Below are positions 17,924 through 29,356 of a stretch of 64,000 nt of DNA, piece by piece. Where the stretch lies: contig NC_051089.1 of the NCBI RefSeq assembly GCF_901709675.1, positions 16,357,976 to 16,421,975 on the forward strand. The letters run 5' to 3'. Below the pieces are notes generated by a model. That model was given only the letters and a program-made list of their open reading frames with translations. It had not been told where the DNA came from and did no database searches. Position numbers and translations under genes: made by a program. Position 1 is the first letter of the stretch; the number at the start of each line of letters is the position of its first letter. The DNA comes from Syngnathus acus. Taxonomy: Eukaryota; Chordata; Actinopteri; Syngnathiformes; Syngnathidae.

Positions 17924-20900
17924 CACAAACCACACACACCCTTCACACACTTCACACAAGAATCACACATACAAGAATCACATTCACACACCCAAAGACT
18001 CACCCATGTACACTACACACACCTGCTCTCACATCCTTACGACCAAAGATGTGCCTATACCCTTTTGCCAGTTTGCCTCTATGCCCCTATGAGCCACAGT
18101 GCCTGTTACTTTTTTGCCAAAGTTCAGTCAAGCAATCAAAATTGAACCATGTCTTCCCTCCTGTGTTCTAACCGACCCCCGGGGGCGAAAAGAGCATAAC
18201 CATCCGAGCCAACCCCCTACAGTCCTTAGGCTCCCCAACAGAAACAGTAGGTTTATTTACATTTCAAAAACCAGAAGCCATTCATTTACAAATATGATTG
18301 CACTTTAGTTTACATATTTAAATGTTCAGATATTAAGATGTGATAGACAGTTTTTGTATGATTTGAATGAGGCAAAATAACATGCTTTTTCTCTTGAATA
18401 TATTGTTATAATCATTTGTTTCAGATGTAATTGCCATTCAGACATTCTTCAGACAAGTTGCAAGGTCCTACCTTAGTAGCTTTTTCTGACAGTTTCGGCA
18501 GTAACTTCCGCCTTCATCAGAGAGTGTACTGTAATTATTTTCTGTATAAAAATTAAATTTGGTGTTCAAAAAGTATTTTTTCAAACTTGAGTCTTGAAAA
18601 AGAGGGGGTCGTCTTATAATCAGGGTCGTCTTATATTCGGGCCAATACGGTGAATATATATAATATGCATGTGTGTTCTGTCATTAATGTATGTATTTCT
18701 TTACTATATGAGCGTTTACAGCTAGAAACACTGACCTCACATATTTTATCACCGCTGGAGTGCCCCTTCCATAGACGGGAAATCAAGAAGCCAATCACAA
18801 TAAGGCAGAGGACCAGCAAAGCCGCCATAACCAGCCCGAGGAGTGCCATGTCACCCGCACGATAGCCAACATTTGAAGGGGACGGCATGGCATCAGCTGC
18901 AGAGATTATGACAAGTATATGTAAAAATCAAGTCTGCATGTACATCCATTTTATTCACCATTTTTTAAAATGCTCAAATCATAAAATGTTTGCCTTCAAG
19001 TCCGCAGGTGCTAAGGCAATTTACGTAAGCAATTGTAGTACTGTATTTTACATGTTAGCAGAGGCTGTCTGGATACTTTCTAATTGTATTTTATTCCCCT
19101 CTATTGCCTACATATTCAAGTCCTTGTCAGATTTCTCGTGACTGTGAATTAGAGGCGGTAGACTGTAAAGTGATTCTCCTACCAGGTATAACCTGAACAG
19201 AGAGGGCGGCTGTACCAAATTCTCCTGTTGTTGTGTCCACTGCTCTAAGCTGATTTTAGGGGAGGGGTGGGGAGAGAGGGGATAAACCACCAACAATTTA
19301 GAAGTCAAAATATGTTGGCATTTATTGTTGCTGTGCTTGTTACCTTGATGCTCACCTGTAAAACAAACGACTCCGTTTTGACAACTCTCTTCAGAACCAC
19401 AAAACCATCTGAGGTCACATTGACGTAACTGCTGTACTGCACCTCATATTTTACATCTGGATTCACACCCTGAAATACAAGAAACCATTTCACAAGTCAA
19501 ATGTTACTGTATTTCAATACAGTTAAGAGCAGGGTCATTTCAGATAGTATCAAACGGATTTGGTCGGTTGAGGAGCCTCAGGGCAGGCTGGTGTCGATGT
19601 TATGGTAACAGCAGAAATATTCAACATCAAGTCATTGTTTTGTATTTTATCAAGTGTTTCTAAATAGTCTTGGGCTAATTCGCTAAAAGTATTGAAAATA
19701 ATAGTCAATTAAAACCAAAACTTGCCACCTAATGGCCTGCCCTCCATCAAAAGTGAAGAACTTACACCGGCAAAGTCTTCATCTCGCGCTCGGACCCTAA
19801 AGGGTCTGTTGCTACTGCGGTCTCTGAGGATCATGCTCTCAGGTATAGAATTGCTGTAAATAAAGCCCTCGTAACGCTCCTTTTCAAACTGTGGAGGGTT
19901 TCTGCTCTTCTTGGTTACATCAAAGGTCACCTGTGTCACAGCAAACTGATCCCTGTTGGTCACTTGTGATGCCTGAGTGCATTGGAATTGGAAACAAATA
20001 AAAAAAATGTGAATAACAAAATGGAAAACAACAGTCCAGTGTGATGTTGTGTTACCATAACTGTGAGTGTTATCGGGCCCACAATATCGGCAGCTTTCGT
20101 CATGCTGATATTTCCTGTATCTTCATCTATCTGGAATAGATTTCCATCATTCCCTGCATTGGCGAGAAAATGTAAATAATTTATAAAGGTTTAATCCACC
20201 TTGAGTATCAACTAAAGCCTTTATAAACAAAAAACGTTGTGTCGGTATGACTTCATGACGAACTGTCTTTTGGGATATTTGCAATAATGAGGAAGGAGGA
20301 GGCAGTCGTGGCCTAACGTGCACCATGGTCTTCATCTCTATGCACTCTGCAATTTTTTATAGATATAAAATAAGCACATCTTCATTTCAGTCAAAGGTAT
20401 TTTGTTTTGGAAAGTTCAAAATCCAAACAAACACATAAAGTGTTGTTTTGTACCACACTTATGACTGACCTGCCTGGAACTAGTACAAAATAGTGAGATC
20501 AAAAATACAGATCAACTGTGTGAACATTATAACATAATAGATCCATAAAAGCATTTCCCCTGATTCTCCGTCTCAAAAAGAATTGCAATTTTGAGTGACT
20601 TCAATTTCTAGTATATTAGTAAGATTTATTCGATCAATGGTACTCTATCAAGAATTTATGTCTAAAGCGTAAGAGGTGGTGGCCCTATATCAGAAAACAT
20701 CAATAAATCAATCAAATGAGTACCTCTTAAAATCCGGTAGCTGATCTGTTCACTCCTGTTCTTGTCTCCATCTTTTGCAAAAACTGGGCCTGGTTCCAGC
20801 GTCAGCGGGCCTTCCTGTGGATTCAAATCATGCTCTCATTCTATAGCGAGTCTTTGTTTTAATTGCCCTCCGTGTGTCTGCATCAAATTAATCAAAGTAC

Positions 20901-23749
20901 AACATCATTCCCAACAGACTGTGAAAACAAGGTGATAGATGCATGTGTGAAAGTACCTTTGCACCTTTTATATTTGGAGGCTTTGAAAGTACTATATCAT
21001 CATGGTGTGGACTCACCTCCTTCTCAGTCAGATTGACTTTGCCTCTATAACCAGTGCTCACACACAATTTGGCAAGCCCTAAATTAGTCCTTAAGCAAGG
21101 CTGAAACCAGGGCGGACGGTTGTCTACATCCTTTATATGCACTGTGATGGTGGCCACGGATGTGAAGAAGGGCTCATTGGAGGCTGACCCATTAAATGTG
21201 TCCTGTAAGTTTTTTTGACAACAAAGATTACTTGAGCTACAAGTCTCGGAAGTTGTGCTGGGAGACTTCACTGTAGCCTACCTGTACGTGTAAAATCAAT
21301 GAGATTTTCTGAACAACATCGTAGTCTATAACACTTTTCACAAGTAATTTTGGAGTGTTGATGTTCTCCAGCCGAAAGTATTTGTCCTAATGTAACAGAC
21401 AGAGTAATGAACATTGGGTTAAGACCAAAGGGGCATAGAGAAGTGGTCACGACATGACCATATACAGTGATCCCTCGCTACTTCGCGTTTCGTTTATCGC
21501 GGCTTCACTACATCGCGGATTTTTTTTTCCAAATTAAAAAAACATTTAAAAGTCAAAATAAAATTTCTAAATTGAGGAAAAATGTGTCTAACCTTTAGGA
21601 CAATGTAGTATTGCTCCAAATGTTCGTTTACTTTCCTTTAAAAGTCAGTTTTCGCGTGTTAGCACGATCGCGAATTAGCATCTTTCTGCTAACTCGTTAG
21701 CCTGCCCAGTACTTCTTGTTGGTGACCGTACTTCGCGGATTTCACTTATCGCAGGTGGTTTTTGGAACCAATTATCCGCGATAAACGAGGGATTACTGTA
21801 CAACATTACTGTCACTGCTTGTCATGATCATGAAAATTCTACTTCAGTTTCTAAATAGTCTTACCATGGTAGATTCTAAGCGATAAAATAGTGGTTCAGA
21901 ATCAGCATCAGTGGCTTCTATCAGTCCAACACTGGAATTGACAGGTGTTAGCTGGGGAAGTCAAAAAGTCCAAAATTCACAGTCATATCCAACGGGAGAT
22001 GAATGAATGATAAGTTAAGAAAGTCCAACGGCTCACCTCATTTACTTCCAGTACGTAGTTATTCTGAGCAAAGTTTGGGGGGTTATCGTTTATATTTTCC
22101 ACCAGTACTTCCACAGACTCATTGACCTTTAATAGTACAAAATGATGATTCATTTATGAAGTGTGTCAGTTTATTACATGATATTGTACTCACAGATTTG
22201 GAGCCTGGTCTGCTGCATTGTACCCACACCACCAGAGCTGCTCTGCTGGGCAAAGCCTAGCAAACATTCATCCATTGTAATATGATGTAAGTTTGAAAAA
22301 TGCAAACTGCAACCCTCAATCGATTACCTCATAATCCAGTTCTTTTTTCACCATCAGGGCTTTGCCTTTCAGGTAAAACTTTTCTTCAGGGTTCACCACA
22401 ACATTCAGTGTTACGTCACTACCAGAGCTTATTTTTACAACTTGGAGGTCAGCGGTGCTGTTCTCCGGGACAGACACAGGACCAGCGGGCACTGTACAAA
22501 CTGAGAGAAGTGTGAAAAATCAATCAAGGCCTTGTGACGCCATTATTAATTTGGAGTTATATTAATTAGGTTAGTTAATATTGTTGCTAATGCTACTTCT
22601 ACAGTATAATATGTACGTATATGAGACAAAATAATAAAAATATCTATTGTCCAAATAGTTCTCGATATAACTGAAATATCCTATAAACCAATACTATAAT
22701 GTAATATTACATTTAAGATAAATACAGATACTTCTACAGTATAATATGTACGTATATAAGACAAAATAATAAAAATATCTATTGTCCAAATAGTTCTCGA
22801 TAGAACTGAAATATCCTATAAACCAATACTATAATGTAATATTACATTTAAGATAAATACAGATACTTCTACAGTGTAATATGTACGTATATAAGACAAA
22901 ATAATAAAAATATCTATTGTCCAAATAGTTCTCGATAGAACTGAAATATCCTATAAACCAATACTATAATGTAATATTACATTTAAGATAAATACAGATA
23001 CTTCTACAGTGTAATATGTACGTATATAAGACAAAATAATAAAAATATCTATTGTCCAAATAGTTCTCGATATAACTGAAATATCCTATTAACCAATACT
23101 ATTATGTAATATTACATTTAAGATAAAGTAATAATACCACTCCACTGCATGCTGAAGGTTCTAAAACTTAACTAAAAACATTGTGGCCTAAACATACTGT
23201 AGTTCCCAAAACAAAGAGGGTTGCATTCTTTGTTAGATTTTACAGTGATACAAGAAAGTTGTAAATATGAACTTACAACTTTTACCATAAAGCAAAAATA
23301 TGTCTTTGTAAACTTCCATATCTACTGTTTTCCAACTTACAGAACAAGACCAAAAGTTATGACTTGGACACTCAAACGATGTGTTTCTTCTTGCTAGTTT
23401 TGAACAGTCAAACTTGGACTTTTGACCGAATTTAGTAAAATGCAGGTCATATACATTTCTACAATGAAACTGTTTGAGAAAAAAAATGGGTTTTCCCATT
23501 TTTGTGCTTGGTTAATGACTTTTCAGATGCCTGTAAGGCAAATAGGATTGGCAGCACTGCAAAAACTACAAACACTGACTCTCTGTCTCAGCAGCCTGAT
23601 CAACATCCTCCTGCAGTCAGCAGCAACAGATGAAGTCCTCAGTAGAGATAAGAGCACTACTTACGTCTTTGAGTGGAACCAAACGTACAAAAACAAAGGG
23701 TGATGATGATGATGACGGTCACAGGTTGGCGTTTCCATTTTTGATCCAT
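14438..23749 (-). CDS. cdhr5: Cadherin-related family member 5-like protein
   Basis: Fourteen minus-strand exons, listed from the start codon: 23749-23665, 22500-22328, 22256-22194, 22126-22037, 21951-21865, 21386-21282, 21202-21017, 20814-20724, 20153-20056, 19972-19766, 19469-19356, 19249-19183, 18896-18736, 15004-14438; all join in phase to 697 aa. A signal peptide (MDQKWKRQPVTVIIIITLCF) leads to about four cadherin repeats with degenerate calcium motifs (INDNPPNF, KDVDNRPPW, SRNPPQF). A single membrane span follows (about residues 472-495, MALLGLVMAALLVLCLIVIG), then a 200-residue cytoplasmic tail, acidic near its end (EIEDSSDIEVEII). Placement beside drd4 matches human CDHR5, a brush-border cadherin that joins microvilli with CDHR2; that partnership is family knowledge. 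The mucin-like Ser/Thr/Pro region of mammalian CDHR5 is not seen. The family call rests on domain order and synteny more than on sequence identity. Confidence 0.82.
16007..17617. mobile_element. Second MITE nested inside the first
   Basis: Inverted ends CCGTATTTTCCGCCCTAAAA and its complement, flanked by TA (16005-16006 and 17618-17619). Subterminal GTGCGCCTTATA motifs repeat near both ends. Most of its interior is the 251-bp tandem array. No transposase frame. Confidence 0.75.
16261..17427. repeat. 251-bp tandem array, about 4.6 units
   Basis: The block starting AGGCTATTTCATGTCAAAAT begins at 16261, 16512, 16763, 17014 and 17265: an exact 251-base period. Units differ by only a few single bases (for example CTACTGATCG in the first, CTACGGATCG in later ones), so expansion is recent. 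The fifth unit breaks off at about 17427. Confidence 0.93.
17863..17920. repeat. (CA)n microsatellite
   Basis: About 28 CA units followed by impure CA-rich sequence to about 18010. It lies inside the outer MITE's inserted segment. Confidence 0.95.
21465..21798. mobile_element. Mariner-type MITE, copy 1
   Basis: Left end CAGTGATCCCTCGCTACTTC and right end CGAGGGATTACTG are inverted and flanked by TA on both sides. No coding. It lies in cdhr5 intron 5; a near-identical 331-bp copy lies at 31845-32175. Confidence 0.85.
22594..23128. repeat. 135-bp tandem repeat, four units
   Basis: Units start at 22595, 22730, 22865 and 23000 with ACTTCTACAG; the period is exactly 135. Units are over 95% alike by eye and very AT-rich, each with a palindrome GTAATATTAC. 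Located in cdhr5 intron 1. Confidence 0.93.
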
Positions 23750-24118
23750 GTCCTGATTTGTGGGGGACTAACAGAATGAAGACACAGGGAGGATGAGGAG
23801 CCCGTGGTACCAGCTGGTACTCCACATAATGCTCTGTCTGTGCTGCCTTGCGAGTGGGAGTCAACTACAGTTGCGACATTTGTGACTTCATCTTACGGGC
23901 GCATATCGCATTAAGCGGATACCAGCAGAGGCCTGACAGCCTCCCACAGAAATACTTGCATCTGTTTTAACTGCTCTGTTTGCAATGGCAGTCCCGATGC
24001 ATTCAGGGAAATCAACAAGAGGAATGTTAACAGTGGGGAACATTTCTTCTTGCTTCCTCAAGGTGCAATTTGAAGGCAGGTACAGGTCTCAGCAGGGCTT
24101 CACTGCATTTATTAACCC

Positions 24119-24440
24119 ACAGGTGTCAAAGTCAAGGCCCGGGGGCCAGATACGGCCTGCCACATCATTTTATGTGGCCCGCGAAGACAAATTGCGCATC
24201 AAATTCGTGTGTCATTACTAGAATTGCAAATTGTCTTCACTTTTAATATATATATATTTTTTTAAATATTTGACCAGTTTTTACTCGTCTGATTTGAAAA
24301 CGAGTTATTTGTCGGTTTGTTTTGTAGCTTTTACTGTATATAATATGAGGTGCTCATACATTTATTTGGGTTGACAGTCATAATGGCCCTCCGAAAGAAG
24401 CTATGACTACAATGCGGCCCGCGAAAAAAATGAGTTTGAC
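24119..24440 (-). mobile_element. hAT MITE of the CAGGGGTGTCAAACTC family, copy 1
   Basis: Begins ACAGGTGTCAAAGTCAAGGC and ends GAGTTTGACA, the inverted ends of a family present four more times near 54-59 kb. The outer bases of the right end are lost. No coding capacity. Lies just upstream of cdhr5. Confidence 0.7.
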
Positions 24441-26574
24441 AAACTTCAAAATAATGCAGTGGGAAATGTAGTCTTGCCCTGCTTCCATACACTCTATTAA
24501 TTCCACTAATTCCATTGACAGGAGGCGGCCATCTTAGTTTTAACACCTCGAAGTAGAGTATGCCTGGCCACAGCCCGTCCCAAACCAAAATTAAAAAAAA
24601 CTTTTGGGTTATGTCATGAAGGGATACATAAAAATGGTGCCAAACAAATCTCAAATGTCTCGTGCTGGCAACCCGTGAGGGAACAAGCTGAAAATTGCCA
24701 CATCTTTCAATGTCTAGTATCATTTGATAATATTTTTCACAAATTCATGTTTGAATGATGACTGTGTTCATTTCTTAAATGTCCATCTATTACACAGGAA
24801 TTGAAGGTCCAGAATCAGTGGGGTAAGATAACTGTGGAAATGTTATCCTCATGAGGGTCACGAGCGTGTTTTTGGAAGATAGTACACCCTAATCTGAATT
24901 TATCAGATGGCATGAACAACAGGAAAAAACAAAGTGACAACAATTCCCCTCTGGGGAATCTGGGTAAAAAAGAAAAACAAAAAAGCAGCAAGAAAAAAAT
25001 GGGAGTGACAAAAGCACTAATTTCCCAAAATCATCAGCAAGTCCTCATTTGCAAAAGGTTTTTGTTCCTCAATTTGACCATAAAGATGACCTTTTCCTGT
25101 GAAGATTGTGTAAATGAATTGAATCTTTGTTTACGCCGGTCAGAGGTATTTGTTGGATTTATTAAATTACACAATATCTCCAATCCTATCCTCGATGTCC
25201 TCCCTCGGTAATTAGGCATATGCTGCATCTCCCAGTTATTAATCAACCACACTCCCATCATATTAATTTTTCAAAAGAAGTCATAAAAGTCATATTTTCC
25301 AGTAGAATGAAGCATTACAATAAACTCCAGGATATGTGGCAGTTGGGTGCTCTACAAATGGCTTTTTGTGTCAGTATGACTTCCTGCAGGGCATCTAATC
25401 CACTGCTGTCAATGGGACAAACTGACTTCTAAAAATTGTGGTCAAGTTGCAGGAATTCTAATAGAGAGGCTTTTGTTCCATTCTCTGTAAGATGATTCTG
25501 AGTTTGAATTGATTTAACTTTTACTGGAATTATAATTAACAATAAAACCTTAAAGAAATGTCAAATTACTTTGGATTGCCATCACCGACAATGTCGTGGT
25601 TTATCCAAATGACTTGACCCAGGCAAGGTTCCGTCTACAATGTGAGGGTCAACTGTTAGTTGTCTTTATTTATATTACCAGTAATTAACCGCCAACCAAT
25701 CCGGGTGAGTTTGTCTTACACCTGGAGTCTCTAAGAAACATGAACAGTTTAGATGGTAAAGAAAGTGAATTTGGACTGGATCACAAGTCGTATTTACAAG
25801 ACAAAAAAGGCTGTACGGTGTTCCCTTGCTATTACCCGGTTCACCTTTCACAGCCTTTCTTTTTTTTGTCAGTGTATCTTGATTTTATGCAGTAAAATAC
25901 TGAACTGTAAATGGAAAAACATGCAGTATAATAATGAAAAAAAACACATAAATGAATGAGCATTTATAGTAACCAAAATTATATTGTAACGAAAACATAT
26001 ATTAACAAAAAAAAAAATATTAACCACAATAAACATGCATTGTATTAAAAAAAACAAAAAAACATCTGTGACACAGTTCCATGTCTGGCTAGTAAGAAGC
26101 CGTCTTTCATATTTTCAAAGATTGAAGTGAACAAGGGTAGGAATCTGCATATGAATTTTGGAGGCAATTAATCACCATTTCAAACACTAGGTGACAACAC
26201 AAGGTGACAAACCAAGACAGGAAACAAAACGCAATAACAATGCTTGTCTGCTTGCCTCTGGTGATGTAAACAGGCTGAGATGGGAAAAAAAAAAAAAAAA
26301 AAAGGAATCGTGCTCCAGAAGTGGTTATGACAGTTCGGCGTAAATCTCATCCCAAAAAAGCCCTTAAATAACAACAGATTATAGTGGCTTCAATTTTAGT
26401 GCTGACATAATTTTTACATATAGACTTATCATATAGGTGCCAATGTTCAGCCCAGTGAACCACCTCTTAAAACAATATATGGGGAAAAGATCGCCTGTGA
26501 CAGGGCCGCCACCCAAAACGTGCTTAAATATCGTAAGTCTTACAGACAACGTTTAGCCAAGAGGTGATCAATGC

Positions 26575-26879
26575 AGGCGGCACGGTGGGGCACTGGTTAG
26601 CACATCTGCCTCACAGTTCAGAGGGTGCTGGTTCGATTTCACCTCCGGCCCTCGCTGTAAGTAGTTTGCATGTTCTCCCCGTGCCTGCGTGGGTTTCCTC
26701 CCACATCCCAAAAATGCTTGATAGGCCGATTGAGCACTCCAAATTGCCTCTAGGTGTGAGTGTGAGTGCGAGTGTCAGGGTGTCCCCCGCCTACTGCCCG
26801 ACGACAGCTGGGATAGGGTCCAGCATGGCCGCTACCGCCGAGGGGACAAAGCGGTATACAAAATGGATGGATGGATGGA
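26575..26879 (+). mobile_element. tRNA-headed SINE with target duplication
   Basis: Starts GGCGGCACGGTGGGGCACTG, has a B box GGTTCGATTTC and ends in GGATGGATGGA. Direct repeats TGATCAATGC flank it (26565-26574 and 26880-26889). Part of the body after GTGTGAGTGCGAGTG is deleted compared with the copy at 3103. Confidence 0.85.
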
Positions 26880-27449
26880 TGATCAATGCCTTCTTTCTCC
26901 CAAGTAAACCAGAGAGACCTAGGTAGTCGCAGAGCGCATACGTACAGATAGCCAGACATCCATTAACCCTCTTTAGTGTTTAAGCTGTAACTTATACTTC
27001 TTGTGGTTTATGTTGAATTGCAACTTGCACAAAAATGTGAACTGACAACACCGTCGTTTCTGAGAATGCGGCAGAATGTGAATATTTACTTTGCATGGAC
27101 TGTGTGCACGCCTAAATTTTTCTAAAATTTTAAATTAGGGGCTACTGTGCTCCTAGTAAAAAAATGTTAGTCCGAAGCCCTGCCTCAGCATGCATAACGA
27201 TATACAGTGTAAGCAACAAGTTGGACTGTATGTTGTCAGGTGGGTCGTACTGAGTTATGGCTGAACTGATAGCAGATTAAGCAGGTTTAAGAGGAGGAGG
27301 TTCCTCGAGTCTATCAGGCTGAAATGAAACAGAGTGCACATAAAAATACGTATGTACAACACACAGCATAATACTAGATGGATAGTAATTACATTATAGA
27401 ATACTTTAAAAACAAATTTTAACAGTACAAAATAGCAGCTGTTAGATAC

Positions 27450-27665
27450 ATCCCCACTTTGGGTCAGAAGCAGGCTCAACCCTGAGCTGGTCACCAGTCA
27501 ATTCCATTCCAAGGGACGTGTAGACAAACTAAACACGCTCACATCAACACAGAGAAACCAATAAACCAAATATGCACATTTGCATGGCGAGAACATGCAA
27601 ACTCCACTCAGAAGGGAACCCAGTCCAGATTCCAACCACGACCTCAGAACTGCAGGTGAAGTGAA
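27450..27665 (-). mobile_element. Diverged minus-strand SINE copy
   Basis: On the minus strand it reads TTCTGAGGTCGTGGTTGGAA, then GGAGTTTGCATGTTCTC and CAGCTCAGGGTTG, the order of blocks in the same SINE family. Many substitutions; no clear tail or target duplication. Confidence 0.5.
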
Positions 27666-28504
27666 ATGCTATTTTGTTTTCACCTATTTTCCTTTGAGGA
27701 GCTGGAGCTTCTAATATGCTGACTTTGATGAAAAGTTGTAGGAAAGGAGTGTTTTGCGAATGTGAACCTTAATCAAAATGAAATATCATTTTTATATGCG
27801 TCGTGTGAAAGACTTTTATCTGCTCCAACAGATGGTGCTCGGATATGAAGGATTTATTATTCTCCCACATGGCAATTTAGTTAGGAAGAAATTACTGACA
27901 CTTTCATTTACACCTGCATCATGTGCAGTGAGCCGAAAGATCCACCAACATTAGAGGTAGAATTCATGCTTAACAAATACGGAACTATTGGTCGTAATAC
28001 TTTGCATCCGTTTTGTATTATTCTATACTATCATGTTCAGGGTCACACTGTGCGCCTTGAGCAATTTTCCTTTCATTATATTTCATTTTCATGATTTTGA
28101 TCCATATTCGTTATCCTGGATATCCTCTTTATTTTCATAAATACTGTCTGCTGCCAATTTTAAATGTGTTTCCCCCTCCAGGAACCACGTGAAGACCAAC
28201 ACGATGACTGGACTAACAGCAAATGAGATTATTTATTCCTAAAAATACTCCCAAAAGTCACAAGACACTGTGGGGGAACCCAAACCGTGACGTCACTTTT
28301 CTCAGAGTCTTGATCAAACCGATGCCTAAGCAGCGTTCTGGTTCTGTTCAGACGTGAGTTTGCATCTTCTACGCGCAGAGCTCTCCGACTCAGTCCGGAT
28401 CGCTTCATTAGCGCAGTAGAATTTCCCTTATATATGGCAACTGGATCCGACTTCTAAATGAAAACTACATCTGAGAAGCTCGTTCTTCATATGCGGTCAA
28501 CACC

Positions 28505-29323
28505 ATGTTGGACAACTGCTCGGATTTTGGTAACCTTACGCAGCTGGTGGTTCCGGTGGTCCACAGCTTTCCGGCTCTAGTTTTCGGGATCTTATTGATC
28601 GTGGTCGTCATCTTCGGCAACGTGCTCGTGTGCCTGAGTGTTTACTCGGAGAAAGCTTTAAAAACGACAACCAACTATTTCATCGTCAGTTTGGCGTTTG
28701 CAGACCTGCTGTTGGCGGTTCTGGTTCTGCCACTCTTCGTTTACGCAGAGGTAAAACTCAATTTGGCACCACACTCCAAAGCTTTCATGCAAGCTACATT
28801 TACCTGACAATTATTAGCATTTATATGACGTTAATTTATTGACAGTTAATGAAACCACAATTAGTGATGGTCTTATTTGAATTCACAACACTACAAGTAT
28901 GACTCATACTTAATCAGAAGTTTAAAGGCTATGCGATCACAGCTCTCATTAAGTGTTAAAACTAACCTTTGTGCAAAAGTATGAATATGACTCAGAGACG
29001 ACAAGTGAGACCTTCTTTAATTGGCTGCCACTGTGTTCTTGTTGTGCACTTCACCAGCACTGGGCAAAATAATTTGAATCAGACAAACAAACAAACAAAC
29101 AAAAAAGGTGTAGTGAGTTCAAATCTTGTGGGCTGTCAGCATTCATCTACCATCTTAAACAATAAAGTATTATTATAATGTCCAGCAATGGCAGAAGAAG
29201 GTATGCAGAAAGGTGTGTTTTACAGGAACAATGTTTCCTTAAGGAGGGTGGTAGTGATGCAAGAGCAAAGAGGATTATAGATTTTGTTTGTGCGGCTGTT
29301 CAGATTCAGATTTTGAGCAGCTA

Positions 29324-29356
<33 letters not shown>

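Larger units (their letters stand above)
15552..18650. mobile_element. TA-flanked MITE with long internal insertions, in the last cdhr5 intron
   Basis: Ends are inverted: CCGTATTGGCCCG at left and CGGGCCAATACGG at right, preceded by TA and followed by TG (a decayed TA duplication). A 625-bp relative lies at 37442-38066 in the opposite orientation. Left arm 15552 to about 15760 and right arm from about 18240 match its two halves; the 2.4 kb between is extra, as is a block of about 100 bp near 18425-18525. The extra DNA includes a second MITE and a CA microsatellite. Confidence 0.75.
24441..28504. other. Intergenic region between divergent cdhr5 and drd4
   Basis: About 4 kb, mostly AT-rich and without a recognisable exon. 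In human, secretin lies between CDHR5 and DRD4; I see no secretin-like peptide here. Two SINEs occupy 26575-26879 and 27450-27665. The last 250 bp, with TATATATGG at 28431, is the likely drd4 promoter and 5' UTR. Confidence 0.5.

Noticed and set aside
17794-18171. Open frames rich in His-Thr or Val-Cys
   Set aside because: Translations of the (CA)n microsatellite, without a gene context.
22594-23128. CRISPR-like regular repeat
   Set aside because: Units are contiguous 135-bp tandem copies without unique spacers, in a eukaryotic intron.
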